From: Streptomyces sp. WM6386 | GTDB lineage: Bacteria; Actinomycetota; Actinomycetes; Streptomycetales; Streptomycetaceae | Direction: 5' to 3' | Length of the DNA stretch: 64,000 nt | Assembly: GCF_000972385.1 (NCBI RefSeq) | Contig: NZ_JXTE01000003.1 | Span: 1-64,000, forward strand | Part shown: piece after piece, positions 9,823 to 18,426 of the stretch | How positions within the stretch are numbered: position 1 is the stretch's first letter | Layout: every line of letters starts with the position of its first letter | Program-made: the position numbers and the translations under genes | The notes under the pieces: model-generated | Seen by the model: the letters and a program-made list of their open reading frames with translations, nothing else | What the model was told of the DNA's origin: nothing | The model's database searches: none

Positions 9823-10869
9823 CTATGCGGTGCGGCGCTTGGACAGGGTGAAGCTGAAGACGAGGGCGAGGATGAGGACCGCGCCCTCGACGACGTCCTG
9901 CGTGTAGTACGGCAGACCCTTGATGGTCAGGCCGGTCGTGATGATGCCGATCAGCACCGCGCCGAGGGCCGTGCCCCAGACGTTCGGGCGGCCGCGGCCG
10001 AGGACCGAGGTGCCGACCAGTGCGACCGCCACCGCCTCCAGCAGCTGGGACGTTCCGGCGCTCACATCGCCCTGGCCGATGCGGGACGCCAGGATCAGGC
10101 CGCCGATGGAGGCGAGGACGCCGGAGATGACGTAGGCGAGGGAGCGGTACGCGCCGACGCGGATGCCGGCCAGGCGGGAGGCCTCGGGGTTGGCGCCGAT
10201 GGCGTACAGGACGCGGCCCCAGCGGGTGCGGGCGAGGAAGACCCAGGCGGCGATCGTCAGGCCGCCGAAGACGAGGACCGAGATGGGGATGCCGAGGACC
10301 GTGCCCCGGTCGATCTTCAGGAAGCCGTCCGTGAACTTGCCGGGTGCCGTGGAGCCGTCGTCCAGGGTCATGCCCGGGGTGATCGACTGGCCGTCGACCA
10401 GGATGAGCTTGGTGCCCTGGATGACGAACATCGTGCCGAGCGTGGCCAGCATGTCGGGGATCTTCAGCACCACGATGAGGAGCGCGTTCAGCAGGCCGGC
10501 CACCGCGCCCGCCGCGATCACCGCGATGATCGCGACCGTGCCGACCTGGTTGTGGACGACCATCGTCTGCGCGGCGACGGAGACGCCCAGTCCGGCGACC
10601 GCGCCGACGGACATGTCCATTCCGCCGACGGCCATGGTGAGGGTGACGCCGAGGCCGAGGATGGCGGCGACGGAGACGTACCGCAGGGTGTCGAGGAGGG
10701 TGGCCGACTCGCGGAAGGAACCCTCGCTCAGCGCGAAGTACAGGAAGAGCGCGACCGTCACGAAGATGAAGCCGTACTTGATGACGGCGTTCTGGACGCG
10801 CACGGCGGTGGTGGTGGCGGGCGGGATCGCCGCCTTCACCGGGACCTCGGTGCTCTGCTGGGTGGTCAT
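9823..10869 (-). CDS. ribose-type ABC transporter permease (probable methylthioribose importer)
   Basis: Membrane subunit of a carbohydrate-uptake-2 (RbsC-like) ABC importer, about 348 residues with roughly 8-10 hydrophobic segments. The family signature is seen in VTLTMAVGGMDMSVGAVAGL near the N terminus and in the cytoplasmic-loop region RTRWGRVLYAIGANPEASRLAGI that contacts the ATPase. The ATG at 10869 is preferred (GAAGGAAG upstream); a TTG at 10905 in the same frame is weaker. It lies 39 bp after the ATPase gene and 15 bp before mtnK. A methylthioribose substrate is inferred from the mtnK linkage; ribose itself is the main alternative. Confidence 0.8.
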   Translation of the reverse strand: MTTQQSTEVPVKAAIPPATTTAVRVQNAVIKYGFIFVTVALFLYFALSEGSFRESATLLDTLRYVSVAAILGLGVTLTMAVGGMDMSVGAVAGLGVSVAAQTMVVHNQVGTVAIIAVIAAGAVAGLLNALLIVVLKIPDMLATLGTMFVIQGTKLILVDGQSITPGMTLDDGSTAPGKFTDGFLKIDRGTVLGIPISVLVFGGLTIAAWVFLARTRWGRVLYAIGANPEASRLAGIRVGAYRSLAYVISGVLASIGGLILASRIGQGDVSAGTSQLLEAVAVALVGTSVLGRGRPNVWGTALGAVLIGIITTGLTIKGLPYYTQDVVEGAVLILALVFSFTLSKRRTA

Positions 10870-10908
10870 GGGGGGACTGCTTCCTTCGGCGGCCGGTGTC
10901 AGCAACGG

Positions 10909-12438
10909 CTAGACGGACACGGCGATGGTCTGGATCACGCGGTCGCGTTCCGCGTCTTCGCCGTACGCGTCGAGATGGATCTCGCCGGACGCGAGTACGA
11001 CGACCCGGTCGGCGATCTCGAGGATCTCGTCGACGTCGGCGGACAGGACGAGGACGGCGGCGCCCTCGGCGGCGAGGGAGCGGGCGCGGCGGCCGATGTC
11101 GCGCCGGGCGCCGATGTCCACGCCTCGGAACGGCTCGTCCAGGATGAGGACACGGGGCGTGTGTGCCAGCCAGCGGCCGACGACGACCTTCTGCTGGTTG
11201 CCGCCGGACAGCTCCTCGACGGTGCTGTGTTCGTCGCGGGCGACGACGCCGAGGGCCTCGATGGTGGCGCGGCCCAGGGCGTCCTCCTTCCCGCGCTGGA
11301 CGAGCCCCGCCCTCGACAGGGACTTAAGGAACGGCAGCGAGACGTTCTGCGCCAGCGACCAGCCGGGCACGAGGGCGTCGGCGTGCCGGTCCTCGGGGAC
11401 CAGGTGGAGGCCGGCCCGGATCGCGTCGGCGGGCCGGCGGGGCGCGAAGTTCTTGCCGTCGAGCTCGACGGAGCCGGCGGCGAAGGGTTCGGCGCCGAAC
11501 AGACCGCGGGCCAGCTCGGTCTTGCCCGCGCCCAGCAGGCCCACGACACCGGTGACTTCGCCGGCGCGGATGTCCAGATCGAGGGGCGTGCGGCCCGCGA
11601 AGAGCCGTACCCCCCGAAGGGACAGTACGGCATCGCCGGACGCCCCCTCCCGCACCGGGCGGGCCGTGGTCGTCTCCTGGGCCTGGGCGAGCATCGCCCG
11701 CAGGGCCGCGTCCCAGTCGAAGGGCTTGACCTGGTCCTCGGTGAGATGTCCGTCCCGCAGGACGACCAGTCGGTCGGCCAGCGCGTCGATCTCGCCCAGG
11801 CGGTGGGAGACGTAGAGCACCGCGATGCCGTCGTCGCGCATCTTCTCGACCAGTGCGAACAGGCGCTCCGCCTCGGCGGCGGACAGGGCGGAGGTCGGCT
11901 CGTCGAGGATGAGCAGGCGGGGGCGGGTGGCCAGGGCGCGGGCGAGGATGAGCAACTGGCGGTCGGAGATGCCGAGTTCGGTGACGTCCCGCTTGAGAAG
12001 GCTGTCGCTCCAGTCCAGGCCGAGGCCGGCCTGGATCTCGCGGGCGCGGGCGAGCAGCCTGCCCCCGTTCAGGAACGGGTTGCCCCGGCTCTGTGCCAGC
12101 TCCTCGAAGACCAGGTTCTCGGCGACCGTGAGGCCGGGCACGATGCCCTCGCTGATGCGCTGGTGCACGGTCTGGATGCCCAACTGGCGTGCGGCCAGCG
12201 GCGACTGGAGAGCTACGGATTCCCCTGCGACCCGCACCTCGCCGCCGTGGTCGGTGTGCACGCCGGACAGGATCTTGATCAGCGTGGACTTGCCGGCGCC
12301 GTTCGCACCGAGCAGCGCGACCACGCTGCCCGGTGCGATGTCCAGTGAGACGGAGGCAAGGACGGTCTTGCCTCCGAAGGCCATGCTGACGTCGGTGAGG
12401 CTGACCGCGGGCGTCTCAGTCGTCTCAGTGGGCGACAT
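10909..12438 (-). CDS. ribose-type ABC transporter, duplicated ATPase subunit
   Basis: A 509-residue RbsA-like ATPase with two nucleotide-binding halves. The first half has the P-loop GANGAGKST and Walker B LLILDEPTSAL but a divergent signature (GISDRQLLILARAL). The second has GLLGAGKTE, a canonical LSGGNQQKVVVGRWL signature and VLILDEPFRGVD. Such asymmetry is normal for sugar ATPases of this class. Its start overlaps the end of the binding-protein gene by 14 bp, so the two are translationally coupled. It powers import by the adjacent permease; the substrate is inferred as methylthioribose. Confidence 0.85.
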   Translation of the reverse strand: MSPTETTETPAVSLTDVSMAFGGKTVLASVSLDIAPGSVVALLGANGAGKSTLIKILSGVHTDHGGEVRVAGESVALQSPLAARQLGIQTVHQRISEGIVPGLTVAENLVFEELAQSRGNPFLNGGRLLARAREIQAGLGLDWSDSLLKRDVTELGISDRQLLILARALATRPRLLILDEPTSALSAAEAERLFALVEKMRDDGIAVLYVSHRLGEIDALADRLVVLRDGHLTEDQVKPFDWDAALRAMLAQAQETTTARPVREGASGDAVLSLRGVRLFAGRTPLDLDIRAGEVTGVVGLLGAGKTELARGLFGAEPFAAGSVELDGKNFAPRRPADAIRAGLHLVPEDRHADALVPGWSLAQNVSLPFLKSLSRAGLVQRGKEDALGRATIEALGVVARDEHSTVEELSGGNQQKVVVGRWLAHTPRVLILDEPFRGVDIGARRDIGRRARSLAAEGAAVLVLSADVDEILEIADRVVVLASGEIHLDAYGEDAERDRVIQTIAVSV

Positions 12439-13522
12439 TCGAGATCCAGTCCGCGGTCGAGACCTGGGACAGGTTCAGCGCGGGCAGCGCGGTGCGCAGC
12501 TGGTCCATGTTCTCGATCTTGTTCTTGTTCAGGAAGTCCTGGGTGATGGCGACGGCCGGGAACTCGACGGAGGCCTTGTTCAGCTGGCCGGCCAGTTCCA
12601 GGGCGGTGGTACGGACGACGGCGGCGCCCACCGCGGACGGGTCGGTGCCCGCCGTGGCGACCCACGGGCTGTCGGCGGCGGTCATCTGCTGGATGTCGGC
12701 GTTGGAGACGTCCGCGCCGAAGACCTTCACCTTGTCCTGGAGCTTCTTGTTCTGGACGGCGAGGACGGTGCCCTTGGCCAGCTCGTCGTAGGGGGCGAAG
12801 ACGCCCGCCACGTCCGAGTGCTGGGTGAGCGCGGCGGAGACCAGGGGAACGTTGTCGGTGGCCGTGGAGTCGGTCACCTTGCCGACCTTGAACTCCTGCT
12901 TCCAGCCCTGTGCGGCGAGTTCCTTGGTCCAGACGGTGTTCCGCTTGTCGAGGGCGGCGTAGCCGGCGACGTTGACGTAGCCGACCTTGGCGTCCTTGCC
13001 GACCTCCTTGGCCATCACGTCGAGGACGGCCTGGGCCATGCTCGCGTCGTCCTGCTTGGTGGAGACGACACCCTTCGTGGCCGTCTCGACGTCGTAGACG
13101 ACGACCTTGATGCCCTTCTTCACGGCCTTGTCGATCTCCGGCTGGATGGTCGCCGGGAAGCCGTGGTCGATGATGATCGCCTTGGCGCCCGAGTTGATCG
13201 CCGAGGAGAGGTCGGTGGCCTGCTTGGCGTTGTCGGCCTGCGCGTCGTACACCGTCAGGTCGATGCCGAGGGCCTTGGCCTGGGCCTTGGCTCCGTTGCC
13301 CCACTGCTCGAAGTAGTCGCCGGCGCCGCTCTGCCGGACCAGGGCGACCTTGACCGCGCCGTCGCTGAAGGGGGCGGGCTTCTTGCCCGTGGCGGCCGAC
13401 GCGGAGGCGGCGGTGCTGCCGGTGTCCTTCGAGGCGTCCGTGGACTGCGAGCAGCCGGCGAGCAGGAGCGCGGAGACGGAGGCCAGCGAGAGCGCGGCGA
13501 GGGGGAGGCGGACACGGGACAT
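12425..13522 (-). CDS. sugar ABC transporter substrate-binding lipoprotein (probable methylthioribose-binding)
   Basis: A 365-residue periplasmic-binding-type (peripla_BP_4, RbsB-like) protein. It has a lipoprotein signal: basic MSRVR, a hydrophobic core and the lipobox LLLAGC with Cys24. The mature part starts with a Ser/Ala/Lys linker and shows the VALVRQSGAGDYFEQW and SSAINSGAKAIIIDHG segments of the ribose-binding fold. The ATG at 13522 is chosen because GGAG precedes it and the signal peptide starts there. First structural gene of the importer-mtnK operon. A short Cys-ending ORF lies 140 bp upstream on the same strand and may control it. Confidence 0.85.
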   Translation of the reverse strand: MSRVRLPLAALSLASVSALLLAGCSQSTDASKDTGSTAASASAATGKKPAPFSDGAVKVALVRQSGAGDYFEQWGNGAKAQAKALGIDLTVYDAQADNAKQATDLSSAINSGAKAIIIDHGFPATIQPEIDKAVKKGIKVVVYDVETATKGVVSTKQDDASMAQAVLDVMAKEVGKDAKVGYVNVAGYAALDKRNTVWTKELAAQGWKQEFKVGKVTDSTATDNVPLVSAALTQHSDVAGVFAPYDELAKGTVLAVQNKKLQDKVKVFGADVSNADIQQMTAADSPWVATAGTDPSAVGAAVVRTTALELAGQLNKASVEFPAVAITQDFLNKNKIENMDQLRTALPALNLSQVSTADWISNVAH

Positions 13523-13662
13523 GAGGGGCTCCAGGTGCGGGGTGGTGCAAAGGGGGGTGAAGCGGAGGGGAGCGCGCGACCCGGAGCGAGGGAAAGGAAT
13601 GCGCCACCTCAAGCAGGGGCGGCGGCCCGCGGCGACAAGGGCGTACGGGGCTCCGGGTGGGG

Positions 13663-13734
13663 TCAGCGACAGCTGGCCGTGGCCGTCCGGAGCAGATCCA
13701 CGTGCAGCCGCCGCACGAGCAGCAGCGTCTTCAT
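13663..13734 (-). CDS. putative cysteine leader peptide upstream of the importer-mtnK operon
   Basis: A 23-residue ORF ending ...HVDLLRTATASCR then stop. From memory, the pattern R-R-x-H-[VI]-D-L-x-R-x-x-x-A-x-C-R is shared by many short putative leader peptides in front of sulfur-metabolism genes in Streptomyces. Its ATG (13734) falls six bases after a possible -10 (CATGAT) that has TTGACG 18 bp further up, so the mRNA would be leaderless at this ORF. Stalling at the penultimate Cys codon when cysteine is short would be the expected control mechanism; that is inference. It lies 140 bp before the binding-protein gene on the same strand. Confidence 0.65.
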   Translation of the reverse strand: MKTLLLVRRLHVDLLRTATASCR

Positions 13735-13740
13735 GCACAG

Positions 13741-13770
13741 ATCATGGGAACGATTCCGGCCATTCGTCAA
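13741..13770 (-). promoter_or_regulatory. promoter of the importer-mtnK operon
   Basis: On the minus strand, TTGACG (13770-13765) and CATGAT (13746-13741) are separated by 18 bp. The predicted start site falls at the ATG of the leader ORF (13734), giving a leaderless transcript. Confidence 0.5.
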
Positions 13771-13886
13771 AGCAATGAACACGCTTTCTCACTGCTTGAG
13801 ACAACAACTTCGTCACACCGGGTTGACCTGCCGGGTCGAGTTACCATCACGGAACCGGCACCCCACCCCGGACCAGTGAGGCCCTG

Positions 13887-13955
13887 ATGACGACCCCACG
13901 CGCGACAGCGCTGCGCATGCCCCGCTGCTGTCCCGGCGCCGCGTGTCGCGGCTGA
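13887..13955 (+). CDS. putative cysteine leader peptide upstream of mtnDCB
   Basis: A 22-residue [23 protein letters not shown] followed by Arg-Gly and stop, holding three Cys codons including a Cys-Cys pair. AGTGAGG sits 6 bases before the ATG, a real ribosome site. It lies 92 bp before mtnD on the same strand and back to back with the other leader ORF. It lacks the H-V-D-L core of the 13663-13734 peptide, so a leader role is inferred from size, cysteine content, ribosome site and position only. A GTCCGG...CCGGAC inverted repeat (about 13992-14018) lies between it and mtnD. Confidence 0.5.
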   Translation: MTTPRATALRMPRCCPGAACRG

Positions 13956-14047
13956 CCGGCTGTCCGTCGCCGCCCTCTTCCTGCCCCGCCCGTCCGGTGC
14001 TTGTCTCGGTATCCGGACATCCCTTCCAGACGCCTGGAGTTGTTCCC

Positions 14048-14647
14048 ATGACCCTGCTGACGACCTGGTCCGAGTCCGGCCCCGAGACGCTGGTCCGCCG
14101 TACTTCGGACCCCACCGAGATCGCCGAGGCCCTCAAGCCGCTCGGTGTGCGCTACGAGCAGTGGCCCGTCCGGGAGGACGTCCCGTTCGACGCCGACAGC
14201 GACACGGTGTTCGCCGCGTACGGCCCGGAGATCGACAAGCTGAACGCCGAGGAGGGCTTCACCACCGTCGACGTCCTCGGCCTGCACCCGAGCGACGACC
14301 CGGAGTTCCCGGCGAAGGCCGCGGCCGCGCGCGCGAAGTTCCTCCAGGAGCACACGCACGACGACGATGACGAGGTCCGCTTCTTCGTCTCCGGCTCCGG
14401 CATCTTCTATCTGCACGTCAACGGCGAGGTCCACGCGGTCTTCTGCGAGAAGGGCGACCTGCTGGGCGTGCCGCGCGGCACCACCCACTGGTTCGACATG
14501 GGCACCAGCCCGTCGTTCACGGCGATCCGCTTCTTCCACGAGGAGGACGGCTGGATCGGCAACTTCACCGGCTCGACGATCGCCTCCCGCTTCCCGGACT
14601 ACGACACGATCGCGGCGGGCTACGAGGCCGACAAGGGCGCGGCGTGA
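14048..14647 (+). CDS. mtnD: acireductone dioxygenase
   Basis: Converts 1,2-dihydroxy-3-keto-5-methylthiopentene plus O2 to 2-keto-4-methylthiobutyrate and formate (with Fe2+), the last ring-cleavage step before transamination to methionine. It has 199 residues. The cupin metal ligands are clear: His-Thr-His-x4-Glu (HTHDDDDE, about residues 103-110) and a later His in [13 protein letters not shown]. The ATG at 14048 has GGAG about 10 bases upstream. It is first in the mtnD-mtnC-mtnB operon; its stop overlaps mtnC by 4 bp. Confidence 0.93.
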   Translation: MTLLTTWSESGPETLVRRTSDPTEIAEALKPLGVRYEQWPVREDVPFDADSDTVFAAYGPEIDKLNAEEGFTTVDVLGLHPSDDPEFPAKAAAARAKFLQEHTHDDDDEVRFFVSGSGIFYLHVNGEVHAVFCEKGDLLGVPRGTTHWFDMGTSPSFTAIRFFHEEDGWIGNFTGSTIASRFPDYDTIAAGYEADKGAA

Positions 14648-15378
14648 CGCAGCAGGGCCTGACGTACGACGTGGACGCCGTGGTGCTCGACATCGAGGGC
14701 ACCACGAGCGCCACGGGCTTCGTCGTCGACGTGCTGTACCCGTACTCGCGCGCGCGTTTCGGCGCGCTGCTGAACGAGCGGGCCGACGATCCGGACGTGG
14801 CGCGGGCCGTCGCGCAGGTGCGTGCGGAGCTCGGCGATCCGCAGGCCGACGCGGCCGCCGTCGAGAAGGCCCTGGGCGCCTGGCTCGACGAGGACCGCAA
14901 GGCCACGCCGCTGAAGACCCTCCAGGGGATCATCTGGTCCGAGGGCTTCGCACGCGGCGACCTCGTCTCGCACTTCTACGACGACGTCGTGCCGCGGCTG
15001 CGTGTCTGGCACGCGGCGGGGGCGAGGCTGTACGTCTACTCGTCCGGCTCGGTGGCCGCCCAGCGGGCGTGGTTCACGAACAGCCCGGAGGGCGACCTCA
15101 CCTCGCTCGTCTCCGGTCTCCACGACACCGAGAACGCGGGACCCAAGCAGGAGCCGGAGTCGTACCGCCGTATCGCGGCGTCGACCGGCATCGAGCCCTC
15201 GCGGCTCCTCTTCCTCTCCGACCGCCCCGGCGAGCTGGACGCGGCCCGCGCGGCCGGCTGGCACGCGGTGGGCATCCGGCGGCCCGGGGAGCCGTACTAC
15301 GAGCAGGGCGTCGGCGACCACGCCGAGGCGGGGGCGTTCGACGAGATCACCATCAGCACCACCGGGAGCACCGTATGA
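14644..15378 (+). CDS. mtnC: enolase-phosphatase E1
   Basis: A bifunctional HAD-family enzyme that enolises 2,3-diketo-5-methylthiopentyl-1-phosphate and removes the phosphate to give the acireductone used by MtnD. It has 244 residues. HAD motif I appears as LDIEGTT (the second Asp replaced by Glu is the E1-family hallmark), motif II as [11 protein letters not shown], and the motif III/IV segment as [21 protein letters not shown] start at 14644 within the mtnD stop (GTGA overlap); its own stop overlaps mtnB. The fusion of both activities means mtnW and mtnX are not needed. Confidence 0.93.
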   Translation: MTQQGLTYDVDAVVLDIEGTTSATGFVVDVLYPYSRARFGALLNERADDPDVARAVAQVRAELGDPQADAAAVEKALGAWLDEDRKATPLKTLQGIIWSEGFARGDLVSHFYDDVVPRLRVWHAAGARLYVYSSGSVAAQRAWFTNSPEGDLTSLVSGLHDTENAGPKQEPESYRRIAASTGIEPSRLLFLSDRPGELDAARAAGWHAVGIRRPGEPYYEQGVGDHAEAGAFDEITISTTGSTV

Positions 15379-15983
15379 CCGCCGAGATCACCGAACTGGA
15401 CCTGGAGGAGGCGGGGGCGGTCCTCGCCGCCGAGTCCGCGCGCTTCGCGGGCTTCGGCTGGATGCGGGGCACCTCCGGCAACCTGTCCGTCGTGCTCACC
15501 CGTGAGCCGCTGCGGCTGGCGGTGACGGCCAGCGGCCACGACAAGGGCGAACTGACGCCCGCGGACGTGGTGTTGGTGGACGGCCAGGGCGCCGCGGTGC
15601 GGGGCGGCAAGCCGTCCGCGGAGGCCGAACTGCACGCGCGGGTCGCCGCGCTGACGGGGGCCGGGGCCGTGGTGCACGTCCACACGGTCGCCTCCGTGGC
15701 CATGGGCCGGCGGGAGCCGGGCGGGATCGTCTTCAGGGACGTGGAGATGCTCAAGGGTGTCGGCCAGCCCGCGCACGACGTCGAGGTGACGCTGCCGGTC
15801 ATCGCCAACAGCCAGGACATGAAGGTGCTCGGGGACCGCCTGGAGGCGGCACGCGACCCGCGGATGCCGGCCGTGGTGGTCGCGGGGCACGGCCTGTACG
15901 TGTGGGGCGCCGATCCCCGTCAGGCGCGGCACCACACCGAAGTCGTGGAGTGGCTGCTGGAGTTGGAGCTGTCGCAGCGCTGA
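15375..15983 (+). CDS. mtnB: methylthioribulose-1-phosphate dehydratase
   Basis: A class II aldolase-fold zinc enzyme dehydrating methylthioribulose-1-phosphate to the diketo intermediate used by MtnC. It has 202 residues. The substrate loop GTSGNLS, the catalytic/metal region AEAELHARV, the zinc pair VVHVHTVAS and the third ligand in AGHGLYVWG are all present. ATG at 15375 overlaps the mtnC stop by 4 bp. Last gene of the operon, followed by a 13-bp hairpin shared with the convergent mtnA. Confidence 0.93.
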   Translation: MTAEITELDLEEAGAVLAAESARFAGFGWMRGTSGNLSVVLTREPLRLAVTASGHDKGELTPADVVLVDGQGAAVRGGKPSAEAELHARVAALTGAGAVVHVHTVASVAMGRREPGGIVFRDVEMLKGVGQPAHDVEVTLPVIANSQDMKVLGDRLEAARDPRMPAVVVAGHGLYVWGADPRQARHHTEVVEWLLELELSQR

Positions 15984-15996
15984 GCTGCACCGGGAA

Positions 15997-16034
15997 GAAG
16001 AAGGGGACCTCCGGGCTCGGGGGTCCCCTTCTTC
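15997..16034. terminator. bidirectional terminator between mtnB and mtnA
   Basis: A perfect 13-bp inverted repeat (GAAGAAGGGGACC / GGTCCCCTTCTTC) with a 12-base loop between the convergent mtnB and mtnA stops. Confidence 0.8.
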
Positions 16035-16046
16035 GTGCCGCGGGTT

Positions 16047-17078
16047 CTACTGCAGGTGGTCACCGGGCAGTTGGCCGGACGCCACCTCCAGCACGCCTCG
16101 CTCCGTCACCAGTCCCGTCACCAGCCGTCCCGGCGTCACATCGAAGGCGGGGTTGTGGCCGCGCGACCCGGCGGGAGCCGTCCGTATCCCGCCCCACTCC
16201 AACACCTCGTCCTCGCCGCGGAGTTCGATGTGGATGTCGTCGCCGGTCTTGGTCGACAGGTCCACGGTCGTCGTCGGCGCCGCCACCAGGAACGGGATCC
16301 CGGCGTCCGCGCACGCGAGCGCCACCCCCACCGTGCCGACCTTGTTCGCGGTGTCGCCGTTGGCGGCGATGCGGTCCGCGCCGACGATCGCCGCGTCGAC
16401 CTGGCCGCGCAGGATGGTGCCGGCGGCGGCCCCGTCCGCCTGGACGTAGTGCGGTATGCCCTCCTGGACCAACTCCCAGGCGGTGAGGCGCGATCCCTGG
16501 AGCAGGGGGCGCGTCTCGTCGGCGTAGACCACCTCAAGGCGTCCGCGCGCGTGGAGTTCGCGGATGACGCCGAGTGCCGTACCCCATCCGGCCGTCGCCA
16601 GCGCGCCCGTGTTGCAGTGGGTCAGGATGCGCAACGGCCGGTCGGCGCCGACCATTTCGAGCAGCCAGTCGGCACCGTGGGCGCCCATCGCCCGGTTCGC
16701 CTCGACTTCCTCGCGCTGGACGGCGACGGCCTCCTCAAGGACGGCGTCGAGGCCCTCGTCGAAGCGGGTCATCACGCGGTCCACGCACACCATCAGGTTG
16801 ACGGCGGTCGGCCGGGCCTCCCGGATGCGCGCGACGGCGGCCCGCACCTCGTCCACCGACCAGCCCTCGCGCTCGCCCTGCACCAGCGCGAGCGCGACGC
16901 CGTACGCGCCGGCCGCACCGATCGCGGGTGCGCCGCGCACCACGAGGCGCTGGATCGCGTCGACCAGAGTGTCCACATCGTGGACAGCCATCGTCTCGTT
17001 GCGGTGCGGGAGCAGCGTCTGGTCGATGAGTGCGAGGCCGTCTCCGGTCCAGTCGACGGCACGCAATTCCTGGGACAT
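16047..17078 (-). CDS. mtnA: S-methyl-5-thioribose-1-phosphate isomerase
   Basis: Isomerises MTR-1-phosphate to methylthioribulose-1-phosphate, the point where the kinase route and the phosphorylase route meet. It has 343 residues. Family signatures include RGAPAIGAAGAYG, the catalytic-cysteine motif THCNTGALAT and the catalytic-aspartate motif GADRIAANGD, followed by NKVGT. The ATG at 17078 follows AGGAG with 9 bases between. It is a single gene on the minus strand, convergent to mtnDCB and divergent from the nucleoside importer. Three TGTCCGG heptamers lie in its upstream region (17106, 17161 and 17181). Confidence 0.95.
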   Translation of the reverse strand: MSQELRAVDWTGDGLALIDQTLLPHRNETMAVHDVDTLVDAIQRLVVRGAPAIGAAGAYGVALALVQGEREGWSVDEVRAAVARIREARPTAVNLMVCVDRVMTRFDEGLDAVLEEAVAVQREEVEANRAMGAHGADWLLEMVGADRPLRILTHCNTGALATAGWGTALGVIRELHARGRLEVVYADETRPLLQGSRLTAWELVQEGIPHYVQADGAAAGTILRGQVDAAIVGADRIAANGDTANKVGTVGVALACADAGIPFLVAAPTTTVDLSTKTGDDIHIELRGEDEVLEWGGIRTAPAGSRGHNPAFDVTPGRLVTGLVTERGVLEVASGQLPGDHLQ

Positions 17079-17223
17079 ATCGGGACACTCCTGATGTTCC
17101 GGTGGTGTCCGGCCACGGTACATGACCTGGTAGAACCATAGTTCGAGACAGTCGGGCAGGTGTCCGGAAACGGATGCTACTGTCCGGCAATCAGTCCGCA
17201 GACCGAGACGAGGGAGGAAGCCC

Positions 17224-17289
17224 GTGCTGCTGATCAAGCGCCGTTTCCTCGACTTCGGCCGGTGTGCCGGTGACGGCTGTCGACGCTGA
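17224..17289 (+). CDS. putative cysteine leader peptide upstream of the nucleoside importer operon
   Basis: A 21-residue ORF starting GTG at 17224 and ending ...FGRCAGDGCRR then stop. GGGAGG stands about 6 bases before the start. The K-R-R-F-L-D-F-x-R core resembles the R-R-x-H-x-D-L-x-R core of the minus-strand leader at 13663-13734, with Cys residues near the end. It lies 87 bp before the BMP-type binding protein. Control of the importer by cysteine supply is an inference. Confidence 0.55.
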   Translation: MLLIKRRFLDFGRCAGDGCRR

Positions 17290-17376
17290 CCCGTCCCCGT
17301 TCCAGCGTCCCCTCTCCCCTCATCGCCGCCGCCGCTCCCGCCCGAGCGTGCCTCGCCGTACTCGGAAGGTCCCCCG

Positions 17377-18426
17377 ATGTCCCGTAGACACCATCGTTCC
17401 CTGCAGATCGCCGCCGCCACCGCCCTCATGGTCACCGCGGCCACCGCCTGCAACGCCGCCGCGAAGAGCGACGCCTCCGACAGCGCGAGCGGCGGCAGCG
17501 GCAAGACCTTCACCCTCGTCACGCCCGACGCGGTCGGTCAGAACGAGTTCCTGAAGCTCGCCGTCAGCGGCGTCAAGAACGCGGCGAAGCAGCACGACGG
17601 CTCGCAGAAGGTCTACGAGTCCACGGACACCGCCTCCCAGCAGCAGAACGTCCAGGCCGCGGTGGACGCCAAGCCGGACGTCATCGTGCTGGTCGGCTTC
17701 GAGTTCGCCGACCTCGTCGCGCAGCAGGCCCAGAAGAACCCGAAGCAGCAGTTCCTGATCATCGACGCCTGCACGACCAAGACCTTCAAGAACGTCGGCT
17801 GCGCGGTCTTCCGTGAGCACGAGGGCGTCTACCTCGCGGGCGCCGAGGCCGGTCTGCTCAGCAAGTCGGGCAAGGTCGGCGCGGTCGACGTCCTCGACAC
17901 TCCCCAGTTCCGCCGCTACAGCGACCCGTTCGCGGCCGGCGCCAAGAAGGTCGCCGCCAAGACCGAGACGTCGACGCGCTTCGTCGGCGGCCAGTCCCCC
18001 TTCGACGACTCGGCACGTGCCAAGGAGCAGGCGAACACCCTGCTCTCCAAGGACTACGACCAGATCATGGCGGCCGCCGCGGCCGGCAACTACGGCGTCT
18101 TCGAGGCGGCGAAGGCCAAGGGCGCCTACGCGTACGGCGTCGACGTCAACCAGTGCGTCTCGGCGCCGGGCACGGTCGTCGACAACGTGATCAAGCGCAC
18201 GGACATCGCCGTGGAGAAGGGCATCGAGTCGGTCCTGGCCGGTAAGACGGGCACCGTCTCCTACGGCCTCAAGGAGGGCGGCATCAGCCTGACCGGCCTG
18301 GAGGACGGCGTCGACTCGTCGAAGTGCGTGATCGCCGACCACAAGGACGTCCTGGCGAAGGTCGAGGGGCTGCGCGACCAGATCGTCTCCGGAGAGCTGA
18401 AGGTCGATGACCCCGCCGCGAGCTGA
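17377..18426 (+). CDS. BMP-family nucleoside-binding lipoprotein
   Basis: Extracellular solute receptor of a nucleoside ABC importer (basic-membrane-protein/Med family), 349 residues. The signal peptide has a basic start (MSRRHHR), a hydrophobic stretch and the lipobox TAATAC with Cys at about residue 25, then a Ser/Ala/Gly/Lys linker. The BMP core shows VILVGFEFADLV, QQFLIIDACTT and EGVYLAGAEAGLLSKSG. It heads an operon in which its 3' end overlaps the ATPase gene by 20 bp. BMP receptors usually bind purine nucleosides. The location beside the mtn genes and ahead of a phosphorylase and a deaminase suggests methylthioadenosine or 5'-deoxyadenosine as ligand (inference). Confidence 0.85.
   Translation: MSRRHHRSLQIAAATALMVTAATACNAAAKSDASDSASGGSGKTFTLVTPDAVGQNEFLKLAVSGVKNAAKQHDGSQKVYESTDTASQQQNVQAAVDAKPDVIVLVGFEFADLVAQQAQKNPKQQFLIIDACTTKTFKNVGCAVFREHEGVYLAGAEAGLLSKSGKVGAVDVLDTPQFRRYSDPFAAGAKKVAAKTETSTRFVGGQSPFDDSARAKEQANTLLSKDYDQIMAAAAAGNYGVFEAAKAKGAYAYGVDVNQCVSAPGTVVDNVIKRTDIAVEKGIESVLAGKTGTVSYGLKEGGISLTGLEDGVDSSKCVIADHKDVLAKVEGLRDQIVSGELKVDDPAAS

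Noticed and set aside
13523..13662. SAM-IV-like riboswitch before the importer-mtnK operon
   Set aside because: A GGTCAGCGACAGCTGGCC stretch resembles part of that family on the plus strand, but it is in the wrong orientation and is explained as the end of the Cys leader ORF.
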